Shown: positions 1 to 9,752 of the stretch, piece after piece
How positions within the stretch are numbered: position 1 is the first letter of the stretch
Layout: each line of letters opens with the position of its first letter
Assembly (NCBI GenBank): GCA_038212215.1
Contig: JBBQUT010000055.1
Coordinates: 1-19,698, forward strand
Origin: JALZAI01 sp038212215
Lineage (GTDB): Bacteria; Actinomycetota; Actinomycetes; Mycobacteriales; Jatrophihabitantaceae
Reading direction: 5' to 3'
DNA: 19,698 nucleotides
Notes under the pieces: generated by a model
What the model saw: the letters and a program-made list of their open reading frames with translations, nothing else
What the model was told of the DNA's origin: nothing
The model's database searches: none
Translations under genes and position numbers: made by a program

Positions 1-150
1 GATCGGCCTCTGGCGGCCGAACGAGCGCAGCGAGGCTCGGCCGTGAGTGAGCGAAGCGAGCGAACCAGTGTGATCGGCCTCTGGCGGCCGAACGAGCGCA
101 GCGAGGCTCGGCCGTGAGTGAGCGAAGCGAGCGAGATCAGCCGTGACTGA
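1..150 (+). repeat. 71-bp tandem repeat array A, a chain of GTGA-overlapping mini-ORFs in front of the ABC ATPase
   Basis: Two units are seen: 1-71 complete, and 72-134 identical to 1-63 before it diverges. Each unit carries a GTG (43 and 114). Reading from GTG 43 gives 24 codons (VSERSERTSVIGL, W, RPNERSEAR, P) and a TGA at 115-117, which overlaps the next GTG at 114 as GTGA. From GTG 114 the frame runs VSERSERDQP and stops with TGA at 144-146, overlapping the GTG 143 start of the ABC gene. Positions 137-150 match 37-50 at 12 of 14 bases, so the ABC start codon looks like a remnant of a third unit. The array may extend left of the window. It belongs to the same family as the array at 19235-19389. 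The mini-ORFs are seen in the sequence; translation is inferred. Confidence 0.85.
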
Positions 151-1120
151 ATCGAGCATGAGCGCAAGCGCGGCGGAAGGCCTCATTGCGGTCCACGAGC
201 TGACGAAGGTCTTCCGCGGCAACATCCGCGCCGTCGACCGGCTCAGCTTCACCGTCGAACCCGGCTCGGTGACCGGGTTCCTCGGCCCGAACGGGGCGGG
301 CAAGACGACTACGCTGCGCATGCTGCTCGGCCTGGTCGCGCCGACGTCCGGCCATGCAACCATCGGTGGCCTCGACTACCGCCACATCCGGGCGCCACTC
401 ACGGTCGTCGGCGCCGGTCTGGAGTCCTCCGGATTCCATCCGGCCCGCACCGGCCGCAACCACTTGCTCATCCAGTGTCGCGTCGCCGGCTTTCCGGACG
501 GCAACGCCGACCACGTGTTGTCGATGGTCGGCCTCGGCGACGCCGCCAAGCGCAAGGTCAAGGGTTACTCGCTCGGCATGAAGCAACGCCTCGCCCTGGC
601 CACGGCGCTGTTGGGTAACCCGCGGGTGCTCATCCTGGACGAGCCGGCAAACGGACTGGATCCGGACGGCATCCGCTGGCAGCGCGGCTTCTTCCGGCAC
701 ATGGCGTCCGAGGGACGCACCGTCCTGGTCTCCAGCCACCAACTCAACGAGGTGCAGGAAATCGCCGATCGGGTGGTGATCCTCAACCGCGGCCAGCTGG
801 TCCGCTCGGGTTCCATCGCGGAACTGCGAGCCGGTTCGGACGCGGTCCACGTCCGCACCCCGAACCCTGGCCCGCTGATCGCCGGTCTCGCCGGAACCGG
901 CGCACATGCCGAGCAGGTCGGTCCAGGGTCACTGCGGATCAGCGGGATGTCCGTCGCGCAGGTCGGGCACGTCGCCTTCGTGTGCGGCGTCGAACTGCAC
1001 GAACTGCAACAGGTCAGCTTCAACCTCGAAGAGCTGTTCTTCGCTCTCACGCAGGGCAGCCCGACAGGCCAACGACCCGGGCCCGGCACGGCGCCGATCA
1101 TCACCGGAGGCAAGCCGTGA
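143..1120 (+). CDS. ABC transporter ATP-binding protein (DrrA/BcrA-like)
   Basis: ATPase subunit of a two-component ABC-2 exporter, acting at the inner face of the membrane; the substrate is unknown. The 325-residue product has Walker A GPNGAGKT at about 48-55, the signature YSLGMKQR at 142-149, Walker B RVLILDEP at 161-168 and the H-loop His at about 199. The Q-loop position carries a GAGLESSGF stretch, as in BcrA-like proteins. The C-terminal ~100 residues are the usual poorly conserved tail. The start taken is GTG 143, which shares GTGA with the stop of the preceding repeat-encoded mini-ORF. ATG 158 is an alternative, and neither has a clear Shine-Dalgarno. The stop overlaps the permease GTG (GTGA, 1117-1120), so the two form an operon. 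The family is certain; the cargo is not. Confidence 0.93.
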   Translation: MTESSMSASAAEGLIAVHELTKVFRGNIRAVDRLSFTVEPGSVTGFLGPNGAGKTTTLRMLLGLVAPTSGHATIGGLDYRHIRAPLTVVGAGLESSGFHPARTGRNHLLIQCRVAGFPDGNADHVLSMVGLGDAAKRKVKGYSLGMKQRLALATALLGNPRVLILDEPANGLDPDGIRWQRGFFRHMASEGRTVLVSSHQLNEVQEIADRVVILNRGQLVRSGSIAELRAGSDAVHVRTPNPGPLIAGLAGTGAHAEQVGPGSLRISGMSVAQVGHVAFVCGVELHELQQVSFNLEELFFALTQGSPTGQRPGPGTAPIITGGKP

Positions 1121-1863
1121 TCAACCTCATCCGCGCCGAGTTCCTCAAGATCCGCACTACCCAGGTGTGGTTCTGGCTCCTGCTCGCCGCCGTCGCCCTG
1201 ACCGCGCTGCTGGTCATCGCACCGCTCGCCTCGACCGGCCAAGTCTCCAGCCCCCGCGACGTCTTCGACCTGTTCACCGCGTCCGGCACCTCGTATGTGG
1301 TGGTGTTCGTCCTCGGCGTGCTGGGCGTGACCACCGAGTACCGCTACCAAACGATCACGCCGACTGTGCTGGCGACGCCCTCGCGCTGGACCCTCGTCAC
1401 CGGGAAGATGATCGTCTACGCATTGCTCGGGGCGCTTTACGCACTGATCTGCATCATTGTCCAGCTGGCGATCGCGCTGCCTTGGTTATCTGCCAAGAAC
1501 GTCCACATCACCGGCGAGAGCCACCTCGTGCGTGCACTGGTCGGCGTCTTCGTCGTCGTGACGCTTTTCGGGATCATCGGTCTCGGCTTCGGTGCGCTGA
1601 TAAAGAACCAGATCGTGGCGGTGTCCGTCGGCGTCATCTTCCTGCTGATCCTGCAGAACATCCTGTCCGTGATCCCCCGGGTGAAAGTGGTCTATCCGTT
1701 CACACCGGGCGGTGCCGTTGCCGGCATCCTGTCGCTCCGGCGGAACGCATTCGACGGCGTCACGCTACTGCCGTTCGCCGGCGGCGTAGTGGTACTTCTG
1801 CTGTGGGCCTTCATCCCGGCCATCCTCGGCGCGATGTTCACGCTCACCCGCGACATCACCTGA
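1117..1863 (+). CDS. ABC-2 type transporter permease
   Basis: Membrane subunit partnering the ATPase just upstream. GTG 1117 is preceded by ACCGGAGG at 1103-1110 with 6 nt spacing and overlaps the ATPase stop by 4 nt, which fixes the start; the frame is open further upstream but those codons lie inside the ATPase gene. The protein is 248 residues and starts VINLIRAEFLKIRTTQ, the typical cytoplasmic lead of these permeases. About six hydrophobic segments follow, including QVWFWLLLAAVALTALLVIA near the N-terminus, VVVFVLGVLGVTTEYR, and a last helix near the C-terminus ending in LTRDIT. The substrate cannot be read from the sequence. Confidence 0.88.
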   Translation: MINLIRAEFLKIRTTQVWFWLLLAAVALTALLVIAPLASTGQVSSPRDVFDLFTASGTSYVVVFVLGVLGVTTEYRYQTITPTVLATPSRWTLVTGKMIVYALLGALYALICIIVQLAIALPWLSAKNVHITGESHLVRALVGVFVVVTLFGIIGLGFGALIKNQIVAVSVGVIFLLILQNILSVIPRVKVVYPFTPGGAVAGILSLRRNAFDGVTLLPFAGGVVVLLLWAFIPAILGAMFTLTRDIT

Positions 1864-1917
1864 CCCGGCGTAACCTCTATTCTCGGACGGCGACAATTTT
1901 GCGAGGATGACCGAAAC

Positions 1918-4900
1918 GTGGCAACGATCGAGGCACATACCAGCACTGATGACACGAACGCCGGCGACTCCAGTGCGCCGGTAGGGAACTTCGGCGCGAA
2001 CGAGTGGCTCGTCGAGGACATGTACGAGCGCTACCTGGCCGACCCGTCCAGCGTCGACGCCGCGTGGCACGACTTCTTCGCCGACTATGGCCCGGTGCCC
2101 GCGAGTGCGCAGCCCGACGCCGCGGACGCCGACGCCGACGCTGCGGACGAGACAGTTGAGGACGACACACCGGTCGCCGCCACTACGAACGGACGCTCGG
2201 CACCGACCACCCCGGAGACGACGGTCAAAGATGCCGCCGCGAAGACGGGCAGCGGCGACGACAGCCCCAAGGCGGAGGCGAAGACTGGCCCGCGGGCCCC
2301 GAGCGTGCCAGCCCAGCCGAAGACCGCACAGTCCGAGACCAAACAGCCCGAGACCAAGCAGCCCGAGGCGAAGAAGGACGAGACCCAGCAGCTACGCGGC
2401 GCCGCCGCGCGGGTCGTGGCGAACATGCAGGCCTCGCTCGGCGTGCCCACTGCGACAAGTGTGCGCGCAGTTCCCGCGAAGCTGATCGGCGACAACCGGG
2501 TCGTGATCAACAACCATCTGCGACGCGCCCGTGGCGGAAAGGTGAGCTTCACGCACCTGCTCGGCTTCGCCGTCGTGCGGGCCCTGCAGGAGCACCCGGA
2601 GATGAACAATTCCTTCGCCGAGCTCGACGGCAAGCCGGCGCTGCGCATCCCCGAACACGTCAACCTTGGCATCGCAATCGATCTCGTCGGCAAGGGCGGG
2701 GCGCGCTCGCTGGTGGTCGCCGCGATAAGACAAGCGCAGGCGATGGACTTCGCGCAGTTCTGGGCGGCGTATGAGGACATCATCCGGCGAGCCCGCAACA
2801 ACAAGCTCGGCCCGGACGACTTCGCTGGGACGACGATCAGCCTCACCAATCCGGGCACGATCGGCACCAACCACTCCGTCCCGCGTCTGATGGCGGGCCA
2901 AGGCACCATCGTGGGCGTCGGTGCGATGGAGTATCCCGCCGAATTCAGCGGCATGAGTGAGGAACAACTCACCGATCAGGCGATCAGCAAGATCATGACG
3001 TTGACCTCGACCTACGACCACCGCATCATTCAGGGTGCGCAGTCAGGTGAATTTCTGCGCCGTATCCACCAGTTGTTGCTTTCCGACGACTTCTACGACG
3101 ACATCTTCGCGGCGCTGCGGATTCCGTACGAGCCGGTGCGCTGGCTGGTTGACCGCGAATTCAGCCACGAGGGGCAGATCGACAAGAGTGCGCGCGTCAT
3201 CGAACTGATCAACGCGTACCGCACGAACGGCCACCTGATGGCCGACACCGATCCGCTCGAGTTCACGGTGCGCACTCACCCGGACCTCGACATCACCCGG
3301 CACGGCCTCACCCTCTGGGATCTCGACCGCGAATTTCCGGTGGACGGTTTCGCCGGTGCCAAGCTGATGAAGCTGCGCGAGATCCTGGGTGTCCTGCGCG
3401 ATGCCTATTGCCGGCGGGTCGGCGTCGAATACATGCACATCACCGACCCCGATCAGCGCCGGTGGCTACAGCAGCGCGTCGAGCAGAAGACCACCGCGCC
3501 CAACCGTGACGAGCAGTTGCACATCCTCGGTCGGCTCAACGTGGCCGAGGCCTTCGAAACGTTCCTGCAGACCAAGTACGTCGGGCAGAAGCGCTTCAGT
3601 CTCGAAGGTGCGGAAACCGTGATCGCATTGCTGGACGCGGTGCTGGCGGGCGCGACTGAGCACGACCTCGACGAGGTCGTGGTCGGCATGCCGCACCGCG
3701 GCCGGCTCAACGTCCTCGCCAACATCGTGGGCAAGCCGTATTCGAGGATTTTCAACGAGTTCGAGGGCAACATCGACCCCGGCACCGCCCAGGGTTCCGG
3801 CGACGTCAAGTACCATCTGGGGGCCGAGGGCACCTTCCACGCGACGAGCGGCAAGGACATCGCCGTCACACTGACCGCCAACCCCTCCCACCTGGAAGCT
3901 GTCAATCCGGTGCTGGAAGGGATCGTGCGCGCCAAGCAGGACATCCTGAACAGGGGAGCGAGCGGCTACAGCGTGCTACCCGTCCTCATGCACGGCGACG
4001 CCGCGTTCGCCGGCCAAGGCGTCGTGGCAGAGACGTTGAACCTTTCGCAACTGCGCGGTTACCGCACCGGCGGCACCGTGCACGTCATCGTCAACAACCA
4101 GGTGGGATTCACAACGTCGCCGTCCGCGTCACGGTCCTCGCTGTACTGCACAGACATCGCGCGGATGATTTCGGCGCCGATCTTCCACGTCAACGGCGAC
4201 GATCCCGAGGCGTGCGTGCGGGTGGCGAAGCTGGCTGTGGAGTTCCGCCAGGAATTCCGCAAGGACGTCGTCGTCGACATGGTCTGCTACCGCCGCCGCG
4301 GTCACAATGAGGCGGACAACCCGTCGTTCACGCAGCCGCTGATGTACGACATCATCGACGGCAAGCGCAGCGTCCGAAAGCTTTACACCGAAGCCCTCGT
4401 CGGCCGCGGCGACATCACCCTCGACGACGCCGAGCACGCGCTCAAGGACTTCCAGGCACAGCTGGAAAAGGTGTTCGTCGAGACGCGCAACGCCTCTAGC
4501 ACGGCGCGTCCACCACGCGACATGGAGCACGAGACCCCGACGCAGCAAGTGACCACGGCGGTCGGCGTCGAGGTCGTTAAGCGCATCGCCGACGCCTACG
4601 CCAATCCACCCGACGGATTCACGATGCACCCGCGGCTCAAGCCGCAGATCGACCGGCGCATCGCGATGGCGAGTTCGGGTCGAGTCGACTGGGCGACGGC
4701 GGAACTGTTCGCATTCGGTTCGCTGGTCATGCAGGGACGCATCGTGCGGCTCTCCGGGCAGGACTCCAGCCGCGGCACGTTCACGCAGCGACACGCGACG
4801 CTCATCGACCGCAAAACCGGTGTGGAATACACCCCCCTGAAGAACCTGAGCGAGGATCAGGCACCGTTCTGGTCCTATGACTCGCTGCTGTCGGAGTTCG

Positions 4901-5706
4901 CGGCGATGGGCTTCGAGTACGGCTACTCCGTCGTGCGTGAGGACGCTCTGGTGTGCTGGGAGGCGCAGTTCGGCGACTTCGCCGACGGCGCCCAGACGAT
5001 CATCGACGAATTCATCGCCTCCGGCGAGGCGAAATGGGGGCAGCGCTCGGCGGTCACCCTGCTGCTGCCGCACGGGTACGAAGGGCAGGGCCCCGATCAC
5101 TCGTCCGGACGCCCTGAGCGTTTCCTGCAGCTGGCCGCGGAGAACAACATGACCGTGGCGATGTGCTCGTCGCCGGCCAACTACTTCCACCTGTTGCGCC
5201 GGCAGGGCCTCTCACCGGTGCGCCGCCCGCTGATCGCGTTCACGCCCAAGTCGCTGCTCCGCCTCAAGGCTGCGGTCAGCGAGATCGACGACTTCACCGG
5301 GGGAACGAGCTTCCAGACGGTACTGGGTGACCACGTCGTCACGGACCAGAACGCGGTACGGCGCGTGCTGTTGTGCAGCGGCAAGGTCTACTACGACCTA
5401 GCTGCCGCCCGCACCGAGCAGCAACGCGAGGACATCGCGATCGTTCGGCTGGAGCAGCTGTATCCACTGCCTGTAGACAGCCTGCAGGCGGAGCTGGCCC
5501 GCTTCCCCGACGCCGAGCTCGTCTGGGTGCAGGAAGAGCCGGCGAACCAAGGCCCGTGGCCGTTCCTGGCGCTGAATCTGCCCGAGCATCTCGGCGGGCG
5601 CCCATTGCTGCGAGCCACCCGGCGCGCGTCGGCATCTCCCGCAGTCGGTTCGCATGCCGTGCACGATGCGCAGCAGCGCGAGGTCGTCGCGACGGCCTTC
5701 GCCTAG
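1918..5706 (+). CDS. kgd: multifunctional 2-oxoglutarate dehydrogenase E1o/E2o (Kgd, SucA type)
   Basis: Actinobacterial fusion that decarboxylates 2-oxoglutarate with ThDP (E1o) and carries an E2o succinyltransferase catalytic domain but no lipoyl domain. The lipoyl groups are supplied by a separate E2. The 1262 residues hold: the E1o N-terminal helix (NEWLVEDMYERYL, 28-40); a Pro/Glu/Lys/Ala linker at ~60-155 with short TKQPE repeats; an E2o-like domain at ~160-395 ending in the DHR motif at 367-369; and the E1o domain at ~410-1262 with MPHRGRLN 591-598, HGDAAFAGQG 692-701 and NNQVGFTT 726-733, the ThDP/Mg pocket. M. tuberculosis Kgd is about 1231 residues; the extra length lies in the linker. 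GTG 1918 follows GAGG at 1903-1906, a somewhat long 11-nt gap. The nearby ATG 1907 is out of frame. In relatives the enzyme is inhibited by GarA/OdhI; that partner is not in this window. Confidence 0.97.
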   Translation: MATIEAHTSTDDTNAGDSSAPVGNFGANEWLVEDMYERYLADPSSVDAAWHDFFADYGPVPASAQPDAADADADAADETVEDDTPVAATTNGRSAPTTPETTVKDAAAKTGSGDDSPKAEAKTGPRAPSVPAQPKTAQSETKQPETKQPEAKKDETQQLRGAAARVVANMQASLGVPTATSVRAVPAKLIGDNRVVINNHLRRARGGKVSFTHLLGFAVVRALQEHPEMNNSFAELDGKPALRIPEHVNLGIAIDLVGKGGARSLVVAAIRQAQAMDFAQFWAAYEDIIRRARNNKLGPDDFAGTTISLTNPGTIGTNHSVPRLMAGQGTIVGVGAMEYPAEFSGMSEEQLTDQAISKIMTLTSTYDHRIIQGAQSGEFLRRIHQLLLSDDFYDDIFAALRIPYEPVRWLVDREFSHEGQIDKSARVIELINAYRTNGHLMADTDPLEFTVRTHPDLDITRHGLTLWDLDREFPVDGFAGAKLMKLREILGVLRDAYCRRVGVEYMHITDPDQRRWLQQRVEQKTTAPNRDEQLHILGRLNVAEAFETFLQTKYVGQKRFSLEGAETVIALLDAVLAGATEHDLDEVVVGMPHRGRLNVLANIVGKPYSRIFNEFEGNIDPGTAQGSGDVKYHLGAEGTFHATSGKDIAVTLTANPSHLEAVNPVLEGIVRAKQDILNRGASGYSVLPVLMHGDAAFAGQGVVAETLNLSQLRGYRTGGTVHVIVNNQVGFTTSPSASRSSLYCTDIARMISAPIFHVNGDDPEACVRVAKLAVEFRQEFRKDVVVDMVCYRRRGHNEADNPSFTQPLMYDIIDGKRSVRKLYTEALVGRGDITLDDAEHALKDFQAQLEKVFVETRNASSTARPPRDMEHETPTQQVTTAVGVEVVKRIADAYANPPDGFTMHPRLKPQIDRRIAMASSGRVDWATAELFAFGSLVMQGRIVRLSGQDSSRGTFTQRHATLIDRKTGVEYTPLKNLSEDQAPFWSYDSLLSEFAAMGFEYGYSVVREDALVCWEAQFGDFADGAQTIIDEFIASGEAKWGQRSAVTLLLPHGYEGQGPDHSSGRPERFLQLAAENNMTVAMCSSPANYFHLLRRQGLSPVRRPLIAFTPKSLLRLKAAVSEIDDFTGGTSFQTVLGDHVVTDQNAVRRVLLCSGKVYYDLAAARTEQQREDIAIVRLEQLYPLPVDSLQAELARFPDAELVWVQEEPANQGPWPFLALNLPEHLGGRPLLRATRRASASPAVGSHAVHDAQQREVVATAFA
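2332..2385 (+). repeat. short in-frame repeats encoding TKQPE units in the Kgd linker
   Basis: Between the N-terminal E1o helix and the E2o domain the gene repeats a roughly 18-base, six-codon segment (GAGACCAAACAGCCC, then GAGACCAAGCAGCCC, then a diverged GAGGCGAAG copy). This encodes SETKQPETKQPEAKKDETQ. The segment is a charged, presumably flexible interdomain linker, and its length probably varies between strains. Confidence 0.6.
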
Positions 5707-5711
5707 CGCGG

Positions 5712-5891
5712 GTGCGTGTGTACTTCACCGACCGTGGCATCGAGGAGCTGGTCGAGCGCCGCGGCGAGGAATTGGTCGCACTGGAGTGGCTCGCCGCCCG
5801 GTTACAAGTCTTCGTCGACGCGCACCCGGAGTTCGACACCGCGATCGACCGCTTCGCGACCTGGCTCGCTCGCGACGACGAACCGGATTAG
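5712..5891 (+). CDS. DUF6104-type small conserved protein
   Basis: A 59-residue protein beginning (V/M)RVYFTDRGIEELVERRGEE and containing LEWLAARLQVFVDAHPEF and RFATWLARDDE. I recognise it as the short actinobacterial family (DUF6104, YFTDRGIEEL signature) that commonly sits right after kgd; its function is unknown. It starts 5 nt after the kgd stop at GTG 5712, or 11 nt after at GTG 5718, which would give an MYFTDRG start. It is probably co-transcribed with kgd and translated by re-initiation, since no strong Shine-Dalgarno is seen. Its TAG stop overlaps the TAA of the convergent yczE by 4 nt. The reading frame is open well upstream inside kgd, but only this part resembles the family. Confidence 0.75.
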   Translation: MRVYFTDRGIEELVERRGEELVALEWLAARLQVFVDAHPEFDTAIDRFATWLARDDEPD

Positions 5892-6523
5892 TCGGCGAAC
5901 AGCGGCTCGGTGACCGGTTTCGCCACGGTCGCCGGGCGCCCGTTCTCGAAAATCGGCAGGAACAGCTGGGCGAGCGGCCCGATCGTGAGCGCGAACAGCA
6001 CCGTGCCGATGCCCACCGTGCCACCGAGCAACCAGCCCGCGACGAGCACGGTGACCTCGATGCCGGTGCGCACCAGGCGAATCGAGCGGCCGCTTCGCGC
6101 GGCGAACCCGGTCATCAGGCCGTCGCGCGGGCCAGGCCCATAGCTAGCCCCGATATACATCCCGGTCGCGACGGCGCACAGCACGATGCCGCCGACCAGA
6201 TCCGCGCTGCGCCACCAGATCGCATGCACGTGCGGCAGCACCTGCAGCGCGATATTGAGGGACACGCCGATGAGCACCGCATTGCTCACGGTCCCGAATC
6301 CCGGACGCTGGCGCAGCGGTATCCACAGCAGCAGCACGGCCGCGCCGACCAGGATGACCACCGTGCCGATCGCCAGGCCCAGGTGCCGCGCGAAGCCTTG
6401 GTGGAACACGTCCCACGGGTCGAGGCCGAGCCCGGAGCGCACCTGGAGTGCGGCTGCGAGGCCGTACAGAACCAGGCCAATGAAGAGCTGCGGGAGACGC
6501 ACACCGTGCGATGACCGGGCCAC
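5888..6523 (-). CDS. yczE: YczE-family integral membrane protein
   Basis: A 211-residue polytopic membrane protein of the YczE/YitT-like family. It has about five or six hydrophobic stretches, including FIGLVLYGLAAALQV after the N-terminus and the family's LGLDPWDVFHQG, NIALQVLP and YIGASYGPGPRDGLMTGFA motifs. The biochemical role is not established; family members are typically controlled by a divergent MocR-type regulator, which is the arrangement here. GTG 6523 (VARSSHGVRLP) is chosen because the family's first helix follows soon after. Longer in-frame reading would run into the regulator promoter and gene. The 3' end overlaps the small gene on the other strand by 4 nt. Confidence 0.85.
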   Translation of the reverse strand: MARSSHGVRLPQLFIGLVLYGLAAALQVRSGLGLDPWDVFHQGFARHLGLAIGTVVILVGAAVLLLWIPLRQRPGFGTVSNAVLIGVSLNIALQVLPHVHAIWWRSADLVGGIVLCAVATGMYIGASYGPGPRDGLMTGFAARSGRSIRLVRTGIEVTVLVAGWLLGGTVGIGTVLFALTIGPLAQLFLPIFENGRPATVAKPVTEPLFAD

Positions 6524-6561
6524 TCGCCCATTCTGACGCGTCCGACAGCTCACTTTCCAGT

Positions 6562-6597
6562 GCCAATCCCAGAAGATTGGCTTCCTAACCCACCAAT
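6562..6597. promoter_or_regulatory. candidate YczR operator: CCAAT/ATTGG repeats between yczE and yczR
   Basis: The 94-bp divergent spacer holds a perfect 7-bp inverted repeat GCCAATC (6562-6568) / GATTGGC (6575-6581) with a 6-base loop. A further CCAAT lies at 6593-6597, exactly 30 bp from the first CCAAT (6563-6567). MocR-type regulators bind repeated half-sites in such divergent spacers, and a 30-bp step (about three helical turns) would put two sites on one face. Binding is inferred. Confidence 0.5.
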
Positions 6598-8017
6598 GGC
6601 GTGCGACGATCGCTGCCATGGCTCCAGTCTCGCGGATCGGCGGCCGCGCGCTGGCCGTCCTGCTGCCCGATCTGCACACCCAGCACGGGCCGGTGTACTC
6701 GGCCCTGTCCGATGCGGTCACCGCGCTCGTCCTGGACGGGCGGGTGGCGACCGAGACCCGGCTGCCGTCCGAGCGCGAACTCGCGAGCGCGCTGCAGCTC
6801 TCCCGCGCGACCGTCACCGCCGCGTATGACGCACTGCGGGCGAACGGATACCTCGACAGTCGCACCGGCTCGGGCAGCTTCGTCACCGTGCCGCCGGGTT
6901 CGCAGCTTCGTCCGTCCCTGGCCCGCTGGCGCACCGGCGACACCGGTGCGGACGTGCTCGATCTGTCGTGCGCCGCGCTGCCGGCACCCGCCGGGCTGTT
7001 GCAGGCCGTCGTGCCGGTTGCGACGGCAGAATTGCCGCGCTATGCCGAAGGCGAGGGCTACGAGCCAGCCGGGCTACAGGTGTTGCGTGCGGCGATCGCT
7101 GCCCGCTTCGCGGCGCGCGGCGTGCCGACCACCACCGAGCAGATCATGGTGACCGGCGGCGCCTCGCACGCCATCGATCTGCTGCTTCGCCTGCTGGCCA
7201 CACCAGGTGACCGGATGCTCGTCGAACTGCCCACCTATCCCGGTGCGTTCGACGCGGCACAACGTGCCGGCGCGCGGCCGGTCCCGGTCCCGATGGCACC
7301 CGCCGGTGGCTGGGACGTCTCGGCGATGCGCACGGCACTGCGGCAGAGCTCACCCCGCCTCGCCTACCTCGTCCCGGACTTCCACAACCCGACCGGCGCG
7401 CTCGTCGACGACGAGGCACGCCACAGCGTGCTGCGTGCCGCCCGCCAGAGCGGAACAATCGTCGTGGTCGACGAAAGCTTCGTCGAGCTCGGCTTCACCG
7501 CCCCGGCACGACCGGTGGCGGCGATTGATTCGAGCGTGCTCACGATCGGTTCGCTGTCCAAACCGGTGTGGGGTGGGCTGCGGATCGGCTGGATTCGCGC
7601 GTCCGCCGACCTGGTGCAGCGCCTGGCGGGCCTGCGCGCGTCGATCGATATCGGCGGTGCAGTGCTCGAGCAGCTTGTCGGAGCAGAAATCCTGCCACAA
7701 CTCGATGCGCTGATGCCCGCGCGATTGCGGTCGCTGCGCGAACAACGCGATGCCTTGTTGGCGGCGCTCGGCCGCGAGTTACCGCAATGGCGGGTCGCGC
7801 AACCGCAAGGCGGATTGTCGTTGTGGGCCGAGCTCGACGCACCGCTGTCAACGTCGCTGTGCATGCTCAGCGCGCCTGCTGGCGTGCTACTGGTGCCCGG
7901 CTCGCGCTTCGGGGTCGACGGAACGCTCGAGCGATTCCTGCGACTCCCGTTCGCGCTGCCGCCGGCCCGCCTGGACGAGGCCGTGCAGCGCATCGCCGCC
8001 GCGTGGCGACGCCTCGA

Positions 8018-9226
<1,209 letters not shown>

Positions 9227-9353
9227 TACGTGACGCCTTTCGCTAGCTCGGAAGTTCACCGCGTCCAGGTCGTGGTCGGATGCTCGATGGCTCGGGGGTC
9301 GCCCGCGTCCCAGAGTCTGACACGACCCGCGCCAGTCAGCCACCGAGGCCGGC

Positions 9354-9677
9354 TCAGCGTACGCGGCGGACGCGTCCGCGGCGGATCCGTGCTACGACGC
9401 GGGCGTGCACGTCTGCGACGCCGTGCGACGAGCTGTCACTGCCGGCGGCCACGTTATCCGAACTGAGCCACCAGCCACCGTCCTGCTCATGCACTGCACG
9501 CTTGAGGACGTATCGCGAGGGCAACTCGCGAAACCTGGCGAGCACGACGTCCCCCGGCCGGATTCGGGCACCGTGCCGCACGATCACCACGTCGCCGTCG
9601 CGCACAGTGGGGACCATGGAAGGACCCGAAACGCGCACGCGCTGCCACGGGATCAGCACTCGTTGCATCCCACACAT
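9354..9677 (-). CDS. sodX: nickel-type superoxide dismutase maturation protease (SodX, S26 family)
   Basis: Small S26 signal-peptidase-like protease that removes the propeptide of NiSOD and exposes its nickel-binding His1. The product of about 107 residues has the catalytic serine motif SGPSMVPT near residue 20, the general-base lysine in YVLKRAV near residue 59, and SSDN in the last third. It lacks the N-terminal membrane anchor of LepB-type peptidases. It is divergent from sodN, its expected substrate, 75 bp apart. The start is uncertain: ATG 9677, ATG 9668 and TTG 9686 are all in frame and none has a clear Shine-Dalgarno. The long basic C-terminal tail (RIRRGRVRRVR) is less typical. Confidence 0.85.
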   Translation of the reverse strand: MCGMQRVLIPWQRVRVSGPSMVPTVRDGDVVIVRHGARIRPGDVVLARFRELPSRYVLKRAVHEQDGGWWLSSDNVAAGSDSSSHGVADVHARVVARIRRGRVRRVR

Positions 9678-9752
9678 GGTGCACAATGGCGCTCGAACAT
9701 CCGGGAGTAGGGTCCGAATGACTTAGCGACTTTCTGGTTGGAGGCCAACGTT

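Noticed and set aside
1..142. CRISPR array
   Set aside because: Units are 71 bp head-to-tail with no unique spacers, and no cas genes are present.
137..907. Long minus-strand ORF opposite the ABC ATPase
   Set aside because: It is antisense to a gene with intact Walker motifs, and its composition (rich in Arg, Ala, Asp, Gly, Val) is what high-GC antisense frames give.
4129..5190. 353-codon minus-strand ORF inside kgd
   Set aside because: It is complementary to a conserved E1o domain; no recognisable domain or start signal.
9227..9343. Longer malic enzyme N-terminus from GTG 9343
   Set aside because: The extra 39 residues have no family similarity, and GTG 9226 has a GAAAGG ribosome site at proper distance.
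9669..9752. Nur (nickel regulator) box between sodX and sodN
   Set aside because: No TTGCAA-type inverted repeat is present in this spacer.
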